50,538 bases of DNA from JBBQTU01 sp038213005 (GCA_038213005.1 JBBQTU010000006.1:1-50538); one strand, 5' to 3'; positions 15,062 through 26,441 are shown, counted from the first letter of the stretch. Made by a program: numbers and translations. The notes: generated by a model from the letters alone, not told the origin.

Positions 15062-15991
15062 ATGGCCGCATCATCCAACAAGACCGTTTTGGTCACCGGT
15101 GCCGGAGGATTTGTCGGCGCCGCTGTCGTCAGTGCGCTGGTTTCCCGCGGGTACCGAGTGGTGGCGCTGGTCCGGGGCGCCACGTCACAGTTCGATCTTT
15201 CGTCGGTTGTGACAGTCCGCGGCGATCTGCTTGAGCCTGCGTCATGGCGCAGTTCCCTGGCCGGCTGCGACGCCATCATCCATCTCGTTGGCATCATCCG
15301 CGAAGATCTGGTTCGGGGCATCACCTTCGAGCGTATGCACGTCCAGGGCACGCAGGCGATCGTCGATGCGGCGCGGGATGCCAAAGTGCGCCGTTATGTG
15401 CATATGTCGGCCCTTGGCTCGCGACCGGATGCCGTGAGCCAATATCACTGCAGCAAGTTCGCCGCCGAAGAGTATGTCCGCCACAGCAGCCTGGATTGGA
15501 CGATCTTCCGTCCGTCCCTCATCCACGGCGAAAAGGGCGAGTTCATGCGCCTGCTCGCGGGCTGGGCGGGCAAGCCCGGGGGCCTCATGCCCTATTTCGG
15601 CAGAGGGGTGACCGGCCTCTTCGACTGCGGCTCGCTTCAGCCGGTTTACGTCGGCGATGTGGCGCGGGCGTTTGTCGACGCCATGGGTCTGCCGGCCGTC
15701 GGCAAGACCTATGACCTTGTCGGCCCCGATGTTGTCGACTGGCCTACGCTCTATCGCGTCGTCGGGAAGGCCTTGCATCGCCGGGTGCGCCCGCTGCCCC
15801 TGCCGGCCTGGTACGGGGAGCTTCTCACGCGCCTCGTGCCAGCGCGGTGGCTTCCGTTCAACCGCGATCAGGTCCTCATGGCCCGTGAGGATAACACCGG
15901 CGATGTCATGCCTTTCGCCACCGCTTTCGGATGGGCCCCGCGCGGGCTGGCCGAAATCGTGCAGGACTACGCCCCTGGACTTCTTGCTTGA
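15062..15991 (+). CDS. NAD(P)-binding SDR, complex I NDUFA9-like family
   Basis: 309 residues. Rossmann motif VLVTGAGGFVGAAVVSALVSRGY at the N-terminus, GDLLEP, CDAIIHLVGIIRE, YHCSKFAAEEYVR and FRPSLIHGEKGEF. The pattern fits the atypical extended SDRs annotated as complex I NDUFA9-subunit-like or NAD(P)H-binding proteins, often with lipid or quinone-related roles. The catalytic Tyr-x3-Lys appears as YHCSK. Start ATG 15062 was preferred over an upstream in-frame ATG at 14975 whose extra residues look non-coding. Confidence 0.82.
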   Translation: MAASSNKTVLVTGAGGFVGAAVVSALVSRGYRVVALVRGATSQFDLSSVVTVRGDLLEPASWRSSLAGCDAIIHLVGIIREDLVRGITFERMHVQGTQAIVDAARDAKVRRYVHMSALGSRPDAVSQYHCSKFAAEEYVRHSSLDWTIFRPSLIHGEKGEFMRLLAGWAGKPGGLMPYFGRGVTGLFDCGSLQPVYVGDVARAFVDAMGLPAVGKTYDLVGPDVVDWPTLYRVVGKALHRRVRPLPLPAWYGELLTRLVPARWLPFNRDQVLMAREDNTGDVMPFATAFGWAPRGLAEIVQDYAPGLLA

Positions 15992-16126
15992 GCCACCTCA
16001 AGGCGATAGGCTAGTTGCACATAAGGTTCAATACGGTTCGGCCGGTGGGCGTCATCGGTATGGAGTTATTCGATCCGCGGGACCTTCGGCATGGACGCTG
16101 AGGCTTTTTGACTGGCGGGTGAGCCG

Positions 16127-16759
16127 ATGGCAGGGAAGCGAGCAACGACTAAAAAATCTGATTCCTCCTCCACACGCAGATTCTGGGTGATCGCCGGTCT
16201 GGGCAGTTCCCTGACCGCCACGGCCCTGTTTCTGCGAGTGATGTCGCCGCCGCCGCTGGCTGCCCAGGGCAGTGCCAACCTCTTCGCCCAGGAACAATCC
16301 GAGGTGATGACCCGCGTCGTTGAGAGCCCGCCGGCCGGATCTGCCGGCTGGAAGTACATCTGCATCCACCACAGCAAGACGACCGAAGGCGACGTGCGCA
16401 CGCTGGCCCACCCCGAAAAAGGCATGGGCGACCACTTTCTGATCGGCAATGGCGCAGGCGCTGCCGATGGTGAAGTGCAGATGAGTCCCCGCTGGCGTCA
16501 GCAGCTTCCGCCACTGCCGCCGGCCGGCGCCGGTGAGGTGGACGGCCGCTGCATCAGCATCTGCCTGGTCGGCGATTTCGCGCGCACCCGGCCCACAACC
16601 GCGCAACTCCAGCAACTGGGCCAACTTGTGGATAAGCTCCAGTCCCAGTACAGGATCCCCGGCAGCAGCGTCTATATGGGGAGTCAGTCCAACGCCGTCG
16701 CGGGCGTCGGCGTGAATTTCCCATCCAATGAACTTCGCCGCCACCTCGCCGCGAAGTAG
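16127..16759 (+). CDS. PGRP/amidase_2-like protein, apparently lacking zinc ligands
   Basis: 210 residues. N-terminal basic stretch and hydrophobic segment (FWVIAGLGSSLTATALFLRV), so membrane-anchored or exported. The rest follows peptidoglycan-recognition/N-acetylmuramoyl-alanine amidase sequence order: WKYICIHHSKTTEGD, GMGDHFLIGNG, DGEVQMSPRWRQQLPP, ISICLVGDFARTRPTTAQL, LVDKLQSQYRIP. Where active enzymes have a zinc-binding His and a later Cys-Pro-Gly, this protein has MGSQSNAVAGVGVNFP. It is likely a binding protein rather than an active amidase. Confidence 0.7.
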   Translation: MAGKRATTKKSDSSSTRRFWVIAGLGSSLTATALFLRVMSPPPLAAQGSANLFAQEQSEVMTRVVESPPAGSAGWKYICIHHSKTTEGDVRTLAHPEKGMGDHFLIGNGAGAADGEVQMSPRWRQQLPPLPPAGAGEVDGRCISICLVGDFARTRPTTAQLQQLGQLVDKLQSQYRIPGSSVYMGSQSNAVAGVGVNFPSNELRRHLAAK

Positions 16760-16792
16760 CGGCTGTTGTGCGGCGCCGCTCTGATGCCACCC

Positions 16793-16837
16793 GATACCCA
16801 TGCTCATGCCGGAGTACCGACCTGAGCATGCCACCCG
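16793..16837. repeat. Single arm of the GGTGGCATG/CATGCCACC dispersed repeat
   Basis: CATGCTCATGCCGGAGTACC followed by GACCTGAGCATGCCACC closely matches the right arm of the inverted repeat at 12309-12344. The rest of the 16760-16988 spacer holds nothing else that I recognise. Confidence 0.65.
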
Positions 16838-16988
16838 ACGACTTAGGATCGGTACATCAGCAACAGTCCGGCTCAGAGACGGCAACCTCCTCCCAACCTT
16901 CGCCAAGATGAGGAGTAAGAATAGATCATCGCGCCATTCGTGCCAGTTATTGATGCGCCGGTCTTAAGGTGCGATGGAGCACCAGCCC

Positions 16989-18296
16989 CTATTCATGCCG
17001 CAGGGCTTCGATCGGGTTCATCCTCGCGGCTTTCACAGCCGGATACAACCCGAAACCGATCCCGATGATCCCGCTGATGACAAACGCGCCGATCACCGAC
17101 CACAGCGCAATCTGCGTGCGATACACCTCATGGCTGAACGCCCAGACGATGTAGGGCAGCAGCAGGGCGACACCGGCCCCCAGCACCGTGCCCAGCAGGC
17201 CGCCTGACAGCGAGATCAGCGTTGTCTCGGTCAGGAACTGCAGCGTGATGTCGCTCCGCTTGGCCCCAAGGGCCCTGCGGATTCCGATCTCACGCGTACG
17301 CTCGGTCACGGTCGCCAGCATGATGTTCATGATGCCGATACCGCCGACAATCAAGGCGAAACTCGCGATCCCGCCCATGATGAAGTTGAACGTGCGGTTC
17401 AGCCGTTCAGCGCTCCGCAGAATCTGGATCGGTGCCTTCACCTGGTAGTCCGGCTGCAGGTGCGCCCCGGCCACCACGTTCTCCGCCATCGACGCCAGCG
17501 TCTCAACCTGGCTCTTGTCGTCGGCCTTCAGCCAGATCTCCGACAGTTCGATTTTCTTGCGTTCGACCGAGCCTGGCAGGATGCGCGAGATGGTGTCGCC
17601 AAAGACGCTTTGTGCCAGTGAGAGCGGGAAGTAGACGTCCATGTCCAGGTCGCGCTTCATCATCGAAGCGCCCTCAGATCCCGGCCGCAGCCCCGTCGGC
17701 TCCAGCACGCCCACGATCGTCAGGATCACAGAGCTACCCCCGCTGGTGCCAACCTGGATTGTCTGCCCCAAGGGGTCGGTGAACCGGAACAGCTTGCTCG
17801 CCGCTCCAGAGCCGATCACGCACACCGCCGCCTGCTGGTCATAGTCCATCTGGGTGAAACGTCGGCCTCGGGCCAGGTCCAGGTTGATCACCTCAAAGAT
17901 GTTGGGCGTGGTGCCGATGGCGTTGGCGGCCGCGCGGACCTCCCCTCGCGTCACCCTCTGCTCGAGATCCCGCAGCGGCACGATCTGCGTCAGGTGCGGC
18001 AGCGTCTTGAGTCGTTCCAGATCCGTGCGCAAGAGCCCATACGTCAGCACTCGCTGCGACTTGCCGCTGGACTCGTTGCTCTCCGGCGGCGGGGTGGAGC
18101 GCACGAGAATGTTCTGTGCCCCAAGTTGCTCCATCTGCTCCAGCGCCGCCCGCTTGGACCCTTCGCCAATGGCCACCATGCCAATGAACGCCGCAACGCC
18201 AATAATGATGCCCAGCGCCGTAAGCAGGCTGCGCAGCTTGTGCAGGTGAAGGTTCTTCAGCCCCAGATACAGTATTTCAAGTAAGAATGCATTCAT
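16989..18296 (-). CDS. MacB-like ABC transporter permease (FtsX/MacB family)
   Basis: 435 residues with the standard four-helix MacB layout. The first helix is in LRSLLTALGIIIGVAAFIGMVAIGEGSK. A large periplasmic MacB-PCD domain spans about residues 60-280. Then the three-helix FtsX block follows (IASFALIVGGIGIMNIMLATV, TERTREIGIRRALGAKRSDI, LSLSGGLLGTVLGAGVALLLP, FVISGIIGIGFGLYPAVKAARMNPIEALR). Such proteins work with an ATPase and often a membrane-fusion protein in mechanotransmission or efflux; neither partner is adjacent. It is divergent from the SGNH gene at 18434. Confidence 0.9.
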   Translation of the reverse strand: MNAFLLEILYLGLKNLHLHKLRSLLTALGIIIGVAAFIGMVAIGEGSKRAALEQMEQLGAQNILVRSTPPPESNESSGKSQRVLTYGLLRTDLERLKTLPHLTQIVPLRDLEQRVTRGEVRAAANAIGTTPNIFEVINLDLARGRRFTQMDYDQQAAVCVIGSGAASKLFRFTDPLGQTIQVGTSGGSSVILTIVGVLEPTGLRPGSEGASMMKRDLDMDVYFPLSLAQSVFGDTISRILPGSVERKKIELSEIWLKADDKSQVETLASMAENVVAGAHLQPDYQVKAPIQILRSAERLNRTFNFIMGGIASFALIVGGIGIMNIMLATVTERTREIGIRRALGAKRSDITLQFLTETTLISLSGGLLGTVLGAGVALLLPYIVWAFSHEVYRTQIALWSVIGAFVISGIIGIGFGLYPAVKAARMNPIEALRHE

Positions 18297-18433
18297 CAGT
18301 TGGCCCGGGCGACATCCTATCTACTCCCCGACAGAGCACAATGTTGTCGCAAAATCCCGCATCGCTTCGTATAAAAGTTGCCCACAATCGCGCATCCGGC
18401 GATGATCCATGCACAAACCGGAAGGAACCTGCA

Positions 18434-20086
18434 ATGATGGATGCTCATCGTATGCGTCGACATGCCATGCGTTTCGCCGCGACGGCCCTGGGGGTGGCAC
18501 TGTCGCTCTTCTGCTCGGCCGCGATCGCCGCAGAAAGCGGTTGCTTCATCAAGGATGGCGACCGCGTTGGTTTCTTCGGAGACAGCATCACCGAAGCCAG
18601 CGTATACGGCCAGATAACAGAGCTTGTCTTCCGCCATTTCCACCCCGACGCCAAGGTCAGCTTCATCAACAATGGTGGCGGCGGCCGTCAGCTTGCCGGA
18701 ACCGGCATCGACGTCGCCATCAAGGGTGATCCCAACGTCGTCACCATCATGATGGGCATGAATGACGCAATGAATGCCGCCTGGGTCAGGGGCATGCCCA
18801 TTGAGCCCAAGGTCGCTGAATACAAGGCAAATCTCGTCAAGATGGTGCGCGGACTCAAGGAGCGAGGCAAGGAGGTCGTGATTTTCACCCCCACGCTCAC
18901 CGACGAAAGCGCAGAGATGAGCTGCTTCAGGATCGAAGGCACCCGGCTTCTCCTTGAAGCGATGGGAGAGGCCTGCGAGGCCGTAGCCAAAGAAGAATCG
19001 GTTCACTGCGTTCCAGTCCAGTCTGAGTTTGAAAGTTACCAGGATTCCCTGCCTCGTTTTGCCCAGCTTCGCCCCGATGGCGTCCATCCCTGTGCCAGGG
19101 GACACTACCAGATCGCCCGCTCGCTGTGGACGCATCTGAACCTCGCCGGGTCACTCGAAGGCCCCCGCGCCATCTCGCCCGCGCAGCCGGCTCCGGATGT
19201 CACGCTCTCCCTGATCTCCAACATCATCCCGGCCGATTCGGATTCCCTTGAGTTCACCATCGCCACGCCCAAACCCGCTCCCGCCAGGCTAACCTGGAGC
19301 CTCGGCCAGGCCCGAGGCGCTGAATCATTAAACCTGACAGGTAAGGATGTCTGGACGCTCAAGCTGCCCAAGCTTTCGCTCCCTCAGGCCGATGGAAAGG
19401 CCGTCACGCTCGTGATGGATGTTGAAATCCAGGGCGCCCGGCAGCTCTTCATCGTCGATGTCTTCCGCAAGATGGTGATCCACGGCAAGGATGGAGTGGC
19501 TTCTGGAACCATCGCAGATCCCAAGGGCAATCCGCTTTGTTCCTACTCGTTCCAGAAAGAGGGCAAGGGGTTGCTCTTTAGCGCATCTGTAAAGAAGAAG
19601 GAGTTGGTTCCCAGCACGAGCGAGCAATGGCCTTGGGGCAATGGCGACGGGCTGACCCTCTATCTTGACCTGCGAAAGGCCTCCAGCCTCGGCGGACTTG
19701 GCTTCGATGGCAACGTCTACCAGGTCTGGTTCAAGCCGCAGGACAAGCCATCGTTCTCGCCTGGCTTCCATCCATGGTCCGGCAAACACATGGCGAATCT
19801 CGCCACCGTCTACGGCCAGAAGACCGCCGATGGTTACAGCGTCGCTCTGCGGCTTGCCGGCTATTCCAATCTGCACGATCCTTTGGACCTGTCGGGCAGC
19901 GATTTCTTCGGCTTCGATCTTACCCTCATCGACGCCGACGCGCCCGGCCGGCAGACCTGGATGGGCGTTCAGAAGAGCGACCGACAGGTCCACATTTATC
20001 CTGGCGCCCTGGTGCTCATCGACATTGGCGGAAAGCTCAAGAACGATTCCACCTTCACCGCCAGCGTCTTCCCGGACAATCCCTGA
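18434..20086 (+). CDS. Secreted SGNH/GDSL hydrolase with C-terminal beta domain
   Basis: 550 residues. Signal peptide MMDAHRMRRHAMRFAAT then ALGVALSLFCSAAIAA. SGNH block I GFFGDSITE carries the nucleophile Ser, GGGGRQL follows, block III is GMNDAMNAAW, and block V is RPDGVHPCARGH with Asp and His. From about residue 240 a second, beta-rich region (CBM9-like in its WGNGDGLTLYLDL) suggests carbohydrate binding. Likely an exported esterase on plant or algal polysaccharides. RBS GGAAGGAAC supports the ATG at 18434; an upstream frame from 18287 is not needed. Confidence 0.85.
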   Translation: MMDAHRMRRHAMRFAATALGVALSLFCSAAIAAESGCFIKDGDRVGFFGDSITEASVYGQITELVFRHFHPDAKVSFINNGGGGRQLAGTGIDVAIKGDPNVVTIMMGMNDAMNAAWVRGMPIEPKVAEYKANLVKMVRGLKERGKEVVIFTPTLTDESAEMSCFRIEGTRLLLEAMGEACEAVAKEESVHCVPVQSEFESYQDSLPRFAQLRPDGVHPCARGHYQIARSLWTHLNLAGSLEGPRAISPAQPAPDVTLSLISNIIPADSDSLEFTIATPKPAPARLTWSLGQARGAESLNLTGKDVWTLKLPKLSLPQADGKAVTLVMDVEIQGARQLFIVDVFRKMVIHGKDGVASGTIADPKGNPLCSYSFQKEGKGLLFSASVKKKELVPSTSEQWPWGNGDGLTLYLDLRKASSLGGLGFDGNVYQVWFKPQDKPSFSPGFHPWSGKHMANLATVYGQKTADGYSVALRLAGYSNLHDPLDLSGSDFFGFDLTLIDADAPGRQTWMGVQKSDRQVHIYPGALVLIDIGGKLKNDSTFTASVFPDNP

Positions 20087-20141
20087 CTCAGGCGCACCCT
20101 GACTCGGCGCAGCCATTCCAACCCGCATCGCGTTGCCGGCA

Positions 20142-21644
20142 TCAATCCCGCCGCGGCGCTGTGAGGTCCTTCACCGCCGGTTTCCGAAGGACCGTGGGTG
20201 AGGCAGGTCCTTCCTTGATCGCCAGCGTCTTGTCCAGCCACCGCCAGGCCTGGCGGTCGAACTCGGCCGACCAGTCGTGGGCCATCCCGGGGAGGATGAC
20301 CAGATGCTTGTCAGTGCTTCCCAGCCGCCGCCACAGGGCGTGGCTGCCGGTGGCGGTCGAGATCGGGTCGATCAGGCCCATGTTCATGAACACCGGACAT
20401 TTCACATCTGGCGCGAAGTTCATGATGTCGTAATAGGCCATGCACCGCGTCTCGGCGTCATCGAGCACCGGTGGCCAGTCGCTCTGGTCCATCCCGTCCA
20501 CCGCCGGCTTGTGCGGCATCGCGCGCGTGCCGTTGCAGTCTTCCATCCATCGCACGTAGGGATAGTTCGCGAAGTGCGGGATCGCCGGCACGATCGCCTT
20601 GACCCGTGGGTCCAGCGCCGCCACCACGACCGCCAGCCGGCCGCCCTGGCTCCCGCCCACCACCGCAAGGCGCGAGGCGTCTGCGTCCGGCCGCGAAAGC
20701 AGGTAATTGATCGCCTGCAGGCAGTGCAGATGAACCTTGTAGTAATAGTTGCGTTCTGGCGGATCGTATACCTGGCCTTCAAAGTAGCCCGGCACCGCTG
20801 GGTACTTCGCCAAGTCTACCTCCTGCCCGTGGATCTGGATGTCCATCGCCAGGTAACCATGGCGGGCGTGCTCCAGCGGGATCGTCCGCGCGGCGATCCC
20901 CCCGCCGGGCAGTACGAGCATCACCGGGAACGGCCCGTCCCCTTTGGGCTTGGCCAGCCAGCCATGGATGCGCATCCCCCCAACGCTGGCGAAATCGACC
21001 TTGAACGCCTCGACTTCCTCAGTGCGATGCCCGGCCGGGTCATAGTCCGCCGGAAGCGCCGCGTGCGCCAGGTTGTACGCGCCAATCTCCCTGGCATCAA
21101 AAGCCTGGGCCGGACCGCTGCTGGCATCCAGTTTCACCCCTGCCAACTCTGCTTTGGCCTTGTCCCAGAAGCTTGTAAAATCGGCCGGACGGCTCTGGGG
21201 GATGACGATCTTGTCCGCCTGCCAGCCGAAGGTGCAGATACTCTCGATTGTCTTGCCCTCGCCCACGTCGAGACTGGCATGGATGTCATAGAACCCCGGT
21301 GCCAGATGCGCTGTGTCCACGCGGATGACGTACAGATTGGCCGGCCGCGCTTGGGCCTGGCCCGTCAGGAACGACTTGGCGAAGCAGTTGCGGCTCAGCC
21401 CCCACTTCAGCCCTGCCGAACGCACGCCGGCCCGGCAGATGATCTCGATCTTCTGCTCCTGGTCGAACATCAGATCGTCCGACTGCCTGGAGTAGAAACA
21501 CAACTCCGCCTTCAGCGGCCCGGACGAGCCCGACGCCCAGGGGACAGGAACATTGGATTCCATAGCAAAAAGTCCTGCGGCGCCGCCCAGCGCCGAATAA
21601 AGAAAGAGACACGTCGCCGCCCACAACACTGGTCGTCTGCCCAT
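20142..21644 (-). CDS. Secreted acetyl xylan esterase-like alpha/beta hydrolase (CE7 type)
   Basis: 500 residues with a signal peptide (LWAATCLFLYSALGGAAGLFA). N-terminal beta sandwich to about residue 150. Then an alpha/beta hydrolase: FPVMLVLPGGGIA, YLAMDIQIHGQ, the nucleophile elbow GGSQGGRLAVVVAAL, acid residue in MGLIDPISTATGSHAL, and His in LPGMAHDW. The order matches AXE1/cephalosporin-C deacetylase enzymes (CE7). It converges with the SGNH hydrolase, leaving only 55 bases between the stops; both are likely to act on acylated polysaccharides. Confidence 0.87.
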   Translation of the reverse strand: MGRRPVLWAATCLFLYSALGGAAGLFAMESNVPVPWASGSSGPLKAELCFYSRQSDDLMFDQEQKIEIICRAGVRSAGLKWGLSRNCFAKSFLTGQAQARPANLYVIRVDTAHLAPGFYDIHASLDVGEGKTIESICTFGWQADKIVIPQSRPADFTSFWDKAKAELAGVKLDASSGPAQAFDAREIGAYNLAHAALPADYDPAGHRTEEVEAFKVDFASVGGMRIHGWLAKPKGDGPFPVMLVLPGGGIAARTIPLEHARHGYLAMDIQIHGQEVDLAKYPAVPGYFEGQVYDPPERNYYYKVHLHCLQAINYLLSRPDADASRLAVVGGSQGGRLAVVVAALDPRVKAIVPAIPHFANYPYVRWMEDCNGTRAMPHKPAVDGMDQSDWPPVLDDAETRCMAYYDIMNFAPDVKCPVFMNMGLIDPISTATGSHALWRRLGSTDKHLVILPGMAHDWSAEFDRQAWRWLDKTLAIKEGPASPTVLRKPAVKDLTAPRRD

Positions 21645-22450
21645 GGGGAATCAGGGTACTGTTTGCCCGGCGGGGCGTAAAGCGACGACCAGGAAAGAAC
21701 GTGTGTGCAGATGGCCGGGGAATCCGGCATCGCCCGCGGGCCGCACCGGGCCAAGAGTGTTTCAATCCGCCGCAGCCCCCGGCCCAACTCGCGCCCCGCC
21801 CGCCGCCACTGAGCCCCCGCAACCGGCAGACTTACGTGCGATCGGATGGGCAATAAGCGCACGTTTAACAGGGGTGGGGGGAGGGGGTCGGGAGGGCAGT
21901 GCTGATAAGGACTTACGTGCGGTTCGGGGGGCCAGACGCGCGAGTTTCGTGTCGCCGAGTCGAATTGACGTAACTCGAGTTCGGGCGGGACGGGTGGGGA
22001 AGAGCGTAAAACGTGGAACGTAGAACGTAGAACGTAGAACGTAACGAACCCCAGAGCATCATCGCACCTGTTAGGTATTTACCTCGGAGGGCAGTGTCGG
22101 ACCTGGCTGATGCGATTGTCGGCGGTTAATGGACGGATATTCACTTGTCAAAGAGCACCACGGTCGGCGCGCAGGCTGGGCGTCACGGCCAATGGTTGTA
22201 AGTATAAGATAGGGAGATGGCCGGGTCAAGGCCAATCTGAGATATGTGCCGTCTTTCGGGCCGACGCCCCGCCCCGGCGAATTGGATCGGGTGGATGCGG
22301 TAACGAGCAAGAAGGAGGCGGCCGCGCTGGCACCTGACCCTTTCCCGCGGCCCGCGGCGCTCCCAGCCTCCGTCGCTGTTTGACGCCTTTTTGAGAATCC
22401 TCAGCCGTCCATCTTTGACCCCACCCCCTCCGGCGATACCATGCTCTGCG
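21645..22450. other. Gene-free spacer with G-quadruplex motif, direct repeats and a promoter-like site
   Basis: No convincing gene in 806 bases. It holds a G-rich run at 21871-21896 (GGGGTGGGGGGAGGGGG then TCGGGAGGG). A direct repeat GACTTACGTGCG lies at 21829-21840 and 21910-21921. Tandem GTAGAAC words lie at 22014-22042, and a promoter-like block at 22179-22207 shared with the brnT promoter. Weak similarity to brnT fragments follows (22218-22310). Confidence 0.6.
22179..22207 (+). promoter_or_regulatory. Promoter/operator-like block shared with the brnTA promoter
   Basis: GGCGTCACG (22179-22187) and GTTGTAAGTATAA (22195-22207) repeat, in order, the elements at 2140-2148 and 2153-2165 in front of brnT. 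The spacing is 3 bases longer. No intact brnT follows; short resemblance (TCAAGGCCAATC; ATCGGGTGGATGCGG) suggests a deleted remnant. Confidence 0.45.
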
Positions 22451-22965
22451 ATGACTTCGCCTGAAAGCCAACTTGAAGAAGAGTTTATCGACAAGCTTCG
22501 TGACCTGAAATACGAATACCGCCAGAACATCCGCGACCGCGCCGCGCTGGAGAAGAATTTCCGCGATAAGTTCGAGGCGCTCAACCACGTCAAACTGACC
22601 GACACCGAGTTTTCGCGCCTCCTCGACGAAATCGTCACCCCCGACGTCTACGCGGCCTCCAAAACGCTCCGCACCATCAACAGCTTCACTCGCGACGACG
22701 GCACGCCCCTGAACTAAACGCTGGTGAACATTAAAGATTGGTGCAAGAACACGTTCGAGGTCGTCAGCCAGCTCCGCATCAACACCGACAACAGCCACCA
22801 CCGCTACGACGTCCTGCTGCTCATCAACGGCGTGCCGGTCACGCAGATCGAACTCAAAACCCTCGGCATCAACCCCCGCCGCGCGATGGAGCAGATCGTC
22901 GAGTACAAAAACGACCCCGGCAACGGCTATACCCGCACGCTCCTTTGCTTCGTCAATGTGCTCAA
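22451..22965 (+). pseudogene. hsdR: hsdR remnant: type I restriction R subunit N-terminus with nonsense codon
   Basis: Starts MTSPESQLEEEFIDKLRDLKYEYRQN, typical of one HsdR branch. It reads to DDGTPLN, then TAA at 22715-22717 where the family has a Tyr codon. The same frame resumes at once: TLVNIKDWCKNTFEVVSQ, LRINTDNSHHRYDVLLLING, TQIELKTLGINPRRAMEQIV, GNGYTRTLLCFVN. After about 22955 similarity ends. The motor domains (normally up to ~1000 residues) are missing, replaced by the RecQ/DprA unit. It is a nonsense-bearing, truncated gene. Confidence 0.85.
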
Positions 22966-23052
22966 GAAATCCATTATCTGCCGAGGACGCCGTTCCGAAG
23001 TTCGGCAACAAAGTCGTGCTGGAATCATGAACTGATAGCCACGGAATTCGCC

Positions 23053-25136
<2,084 letters not shown>

Positions 25137-25140
<4 letters not shown>

Positions 25141-26441
25141 TCGAAACTCTGACACCAAACACGCAGGCCATCCTGCTGCTGACTGCTCCGCTGATTGCCG
25201 GACGCGGTGAAAGCTCGCGCGATCTGCTCAGCTTGGGAGAGTACAACCGGCTTGCCCTTATTTTGCGGCAAGAACAAAAGCAGCCTGCGGACTTGCTTGC
25301 GCCCAATGCGAATGAGTTGATTGAACTTAGCTCGCAGCCATTTGGCCGGGCTCGAATGGATGCGCTGCTGCGGCGCGGGTTCTTGCTCAGTCAAGCGGTT
25401 GAGCGGTGGAACGCTCGCGCAATCTGGGTGATCAGCCGAGCGGATTCCCGTTACCCAAAGCGTTTGAAAGCACGGCTCAAAGAGGATGCGCCTCCGCTGC
25501 TCTACGGGTGCGGCGATATCGCTTTGCTCGAAAAGGGCGGATTGGCGGTGGTCGGCTCTCGCGATGTGAATGAAGAACTCGTCAGTTTCACCGAAAGGGT
25601 TGGGCGGTTGAGCGCCGAGGCCCACCGCAACATCGTGTCAGGTGGGGCTAAGGGAATTGATCGGGCGGCGATGCAGGGTGCTCTTGTGGCGGGCGGCGAT
25701 GTGGCGGGAGTGATGGCTGACAGCTTGGAACGGGCTGCATTGGCTCGCGACAATCGGGAACCACTTATGGATGGCCGGCTGGTTCTCATCTCTCCCTATG
25801 ATCCAGCAGCGGGCTTTAACGTGGGGCACGCCATGCAACGCAATAAACTCATCTATGCCCTCGCTGACGCGGCTTTGGTGGTCACTTCGGATTTCGAGAA
25901 AGGGGGGACATGGGCTGGAGCCATTGAGCAACTCAAACGTCTGCACTTCGTGCCGGTCTTTGTCCGCAACGGAGCAAACGCAGGCAAGGGCAATTCGGCC
26001 TTGCTGAGTCGCGGAGGCAAACCATGGCCGAACCCCCAAAGCGGCAATGAACTGGGTATGGCACTCGCCGATGTATCTGAGTGTTTCGCTGCGGAGGCAA
26101 GACAAGATACCCTGCCCCTTTTCTCGCGAGAGAAACAAGACATTTCCGCTGCCGCCTGTGCTCAAAAGCCCACTGAAGCAGTTACTGAGACAGTCGAGAC
26201 TACAATTGCCGAAGCAATCCCATCGCCCGCATCTGAGCTGTTGAAGATGGTGCGCGAAATTCTGCGACACGAACTGGCTGAATGCCATACTGACGAAGAA
26301 GTTGCGACTCTGCTAGCAGTCACGAAACCACAAGCAAAGGCGTGGCTGGCTCGCTTGGTAGAAGAAGCGGTGCTGGAGAAAGTCACCAACCCAAAACCGG
26401 TGCGCTACCGCACGGCCAACCGAGGTGAACGGCTGCTCTGA
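25137..26441 (+). CDS. DprA-like (Rossmann/SMF) protein coupled to RecQ-PRTase
   Basis: 434 residues. The central DprA/SMF Rossmann fold shows LAVVGSRDVNEELVSFTERVG (about 136-156), NIVSGGAKGIDRAAMQGAL, a VMADSLERAAL loop and GHAMQRNKLIYALADAALVV, the counterpart of the RNRxIAGLS motif. An unusual acidic, Thr-rich linker follows, then a C-terminal winged-helix-like region (ELLKMVREILRHELAECHTDEEVATLL). Canonical DprA loads RecA on incoming DNA in transformation; here the gene is translationally coupled to a RecQ-PRTase and embedded in a broken restriction locus, which points to defence rather than competence. I infer a shared role of the pair. Confidence 0.88.

Noticed and set aside
20277..21680. 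467-residue plus-strand frame opposite the CE7-type esterase
   Set aside because: Antisense shadow; the minus-strand frame has signal peptide, nucleophile elbow and catalytic triad.
22738..23052. 5' extension of the RecQ frame through the hsdR remnant
   Set aside because: These residues are an out-of-frame reading of hsdR; the helicase begins naturally at MPYNPTLALELL (23053).
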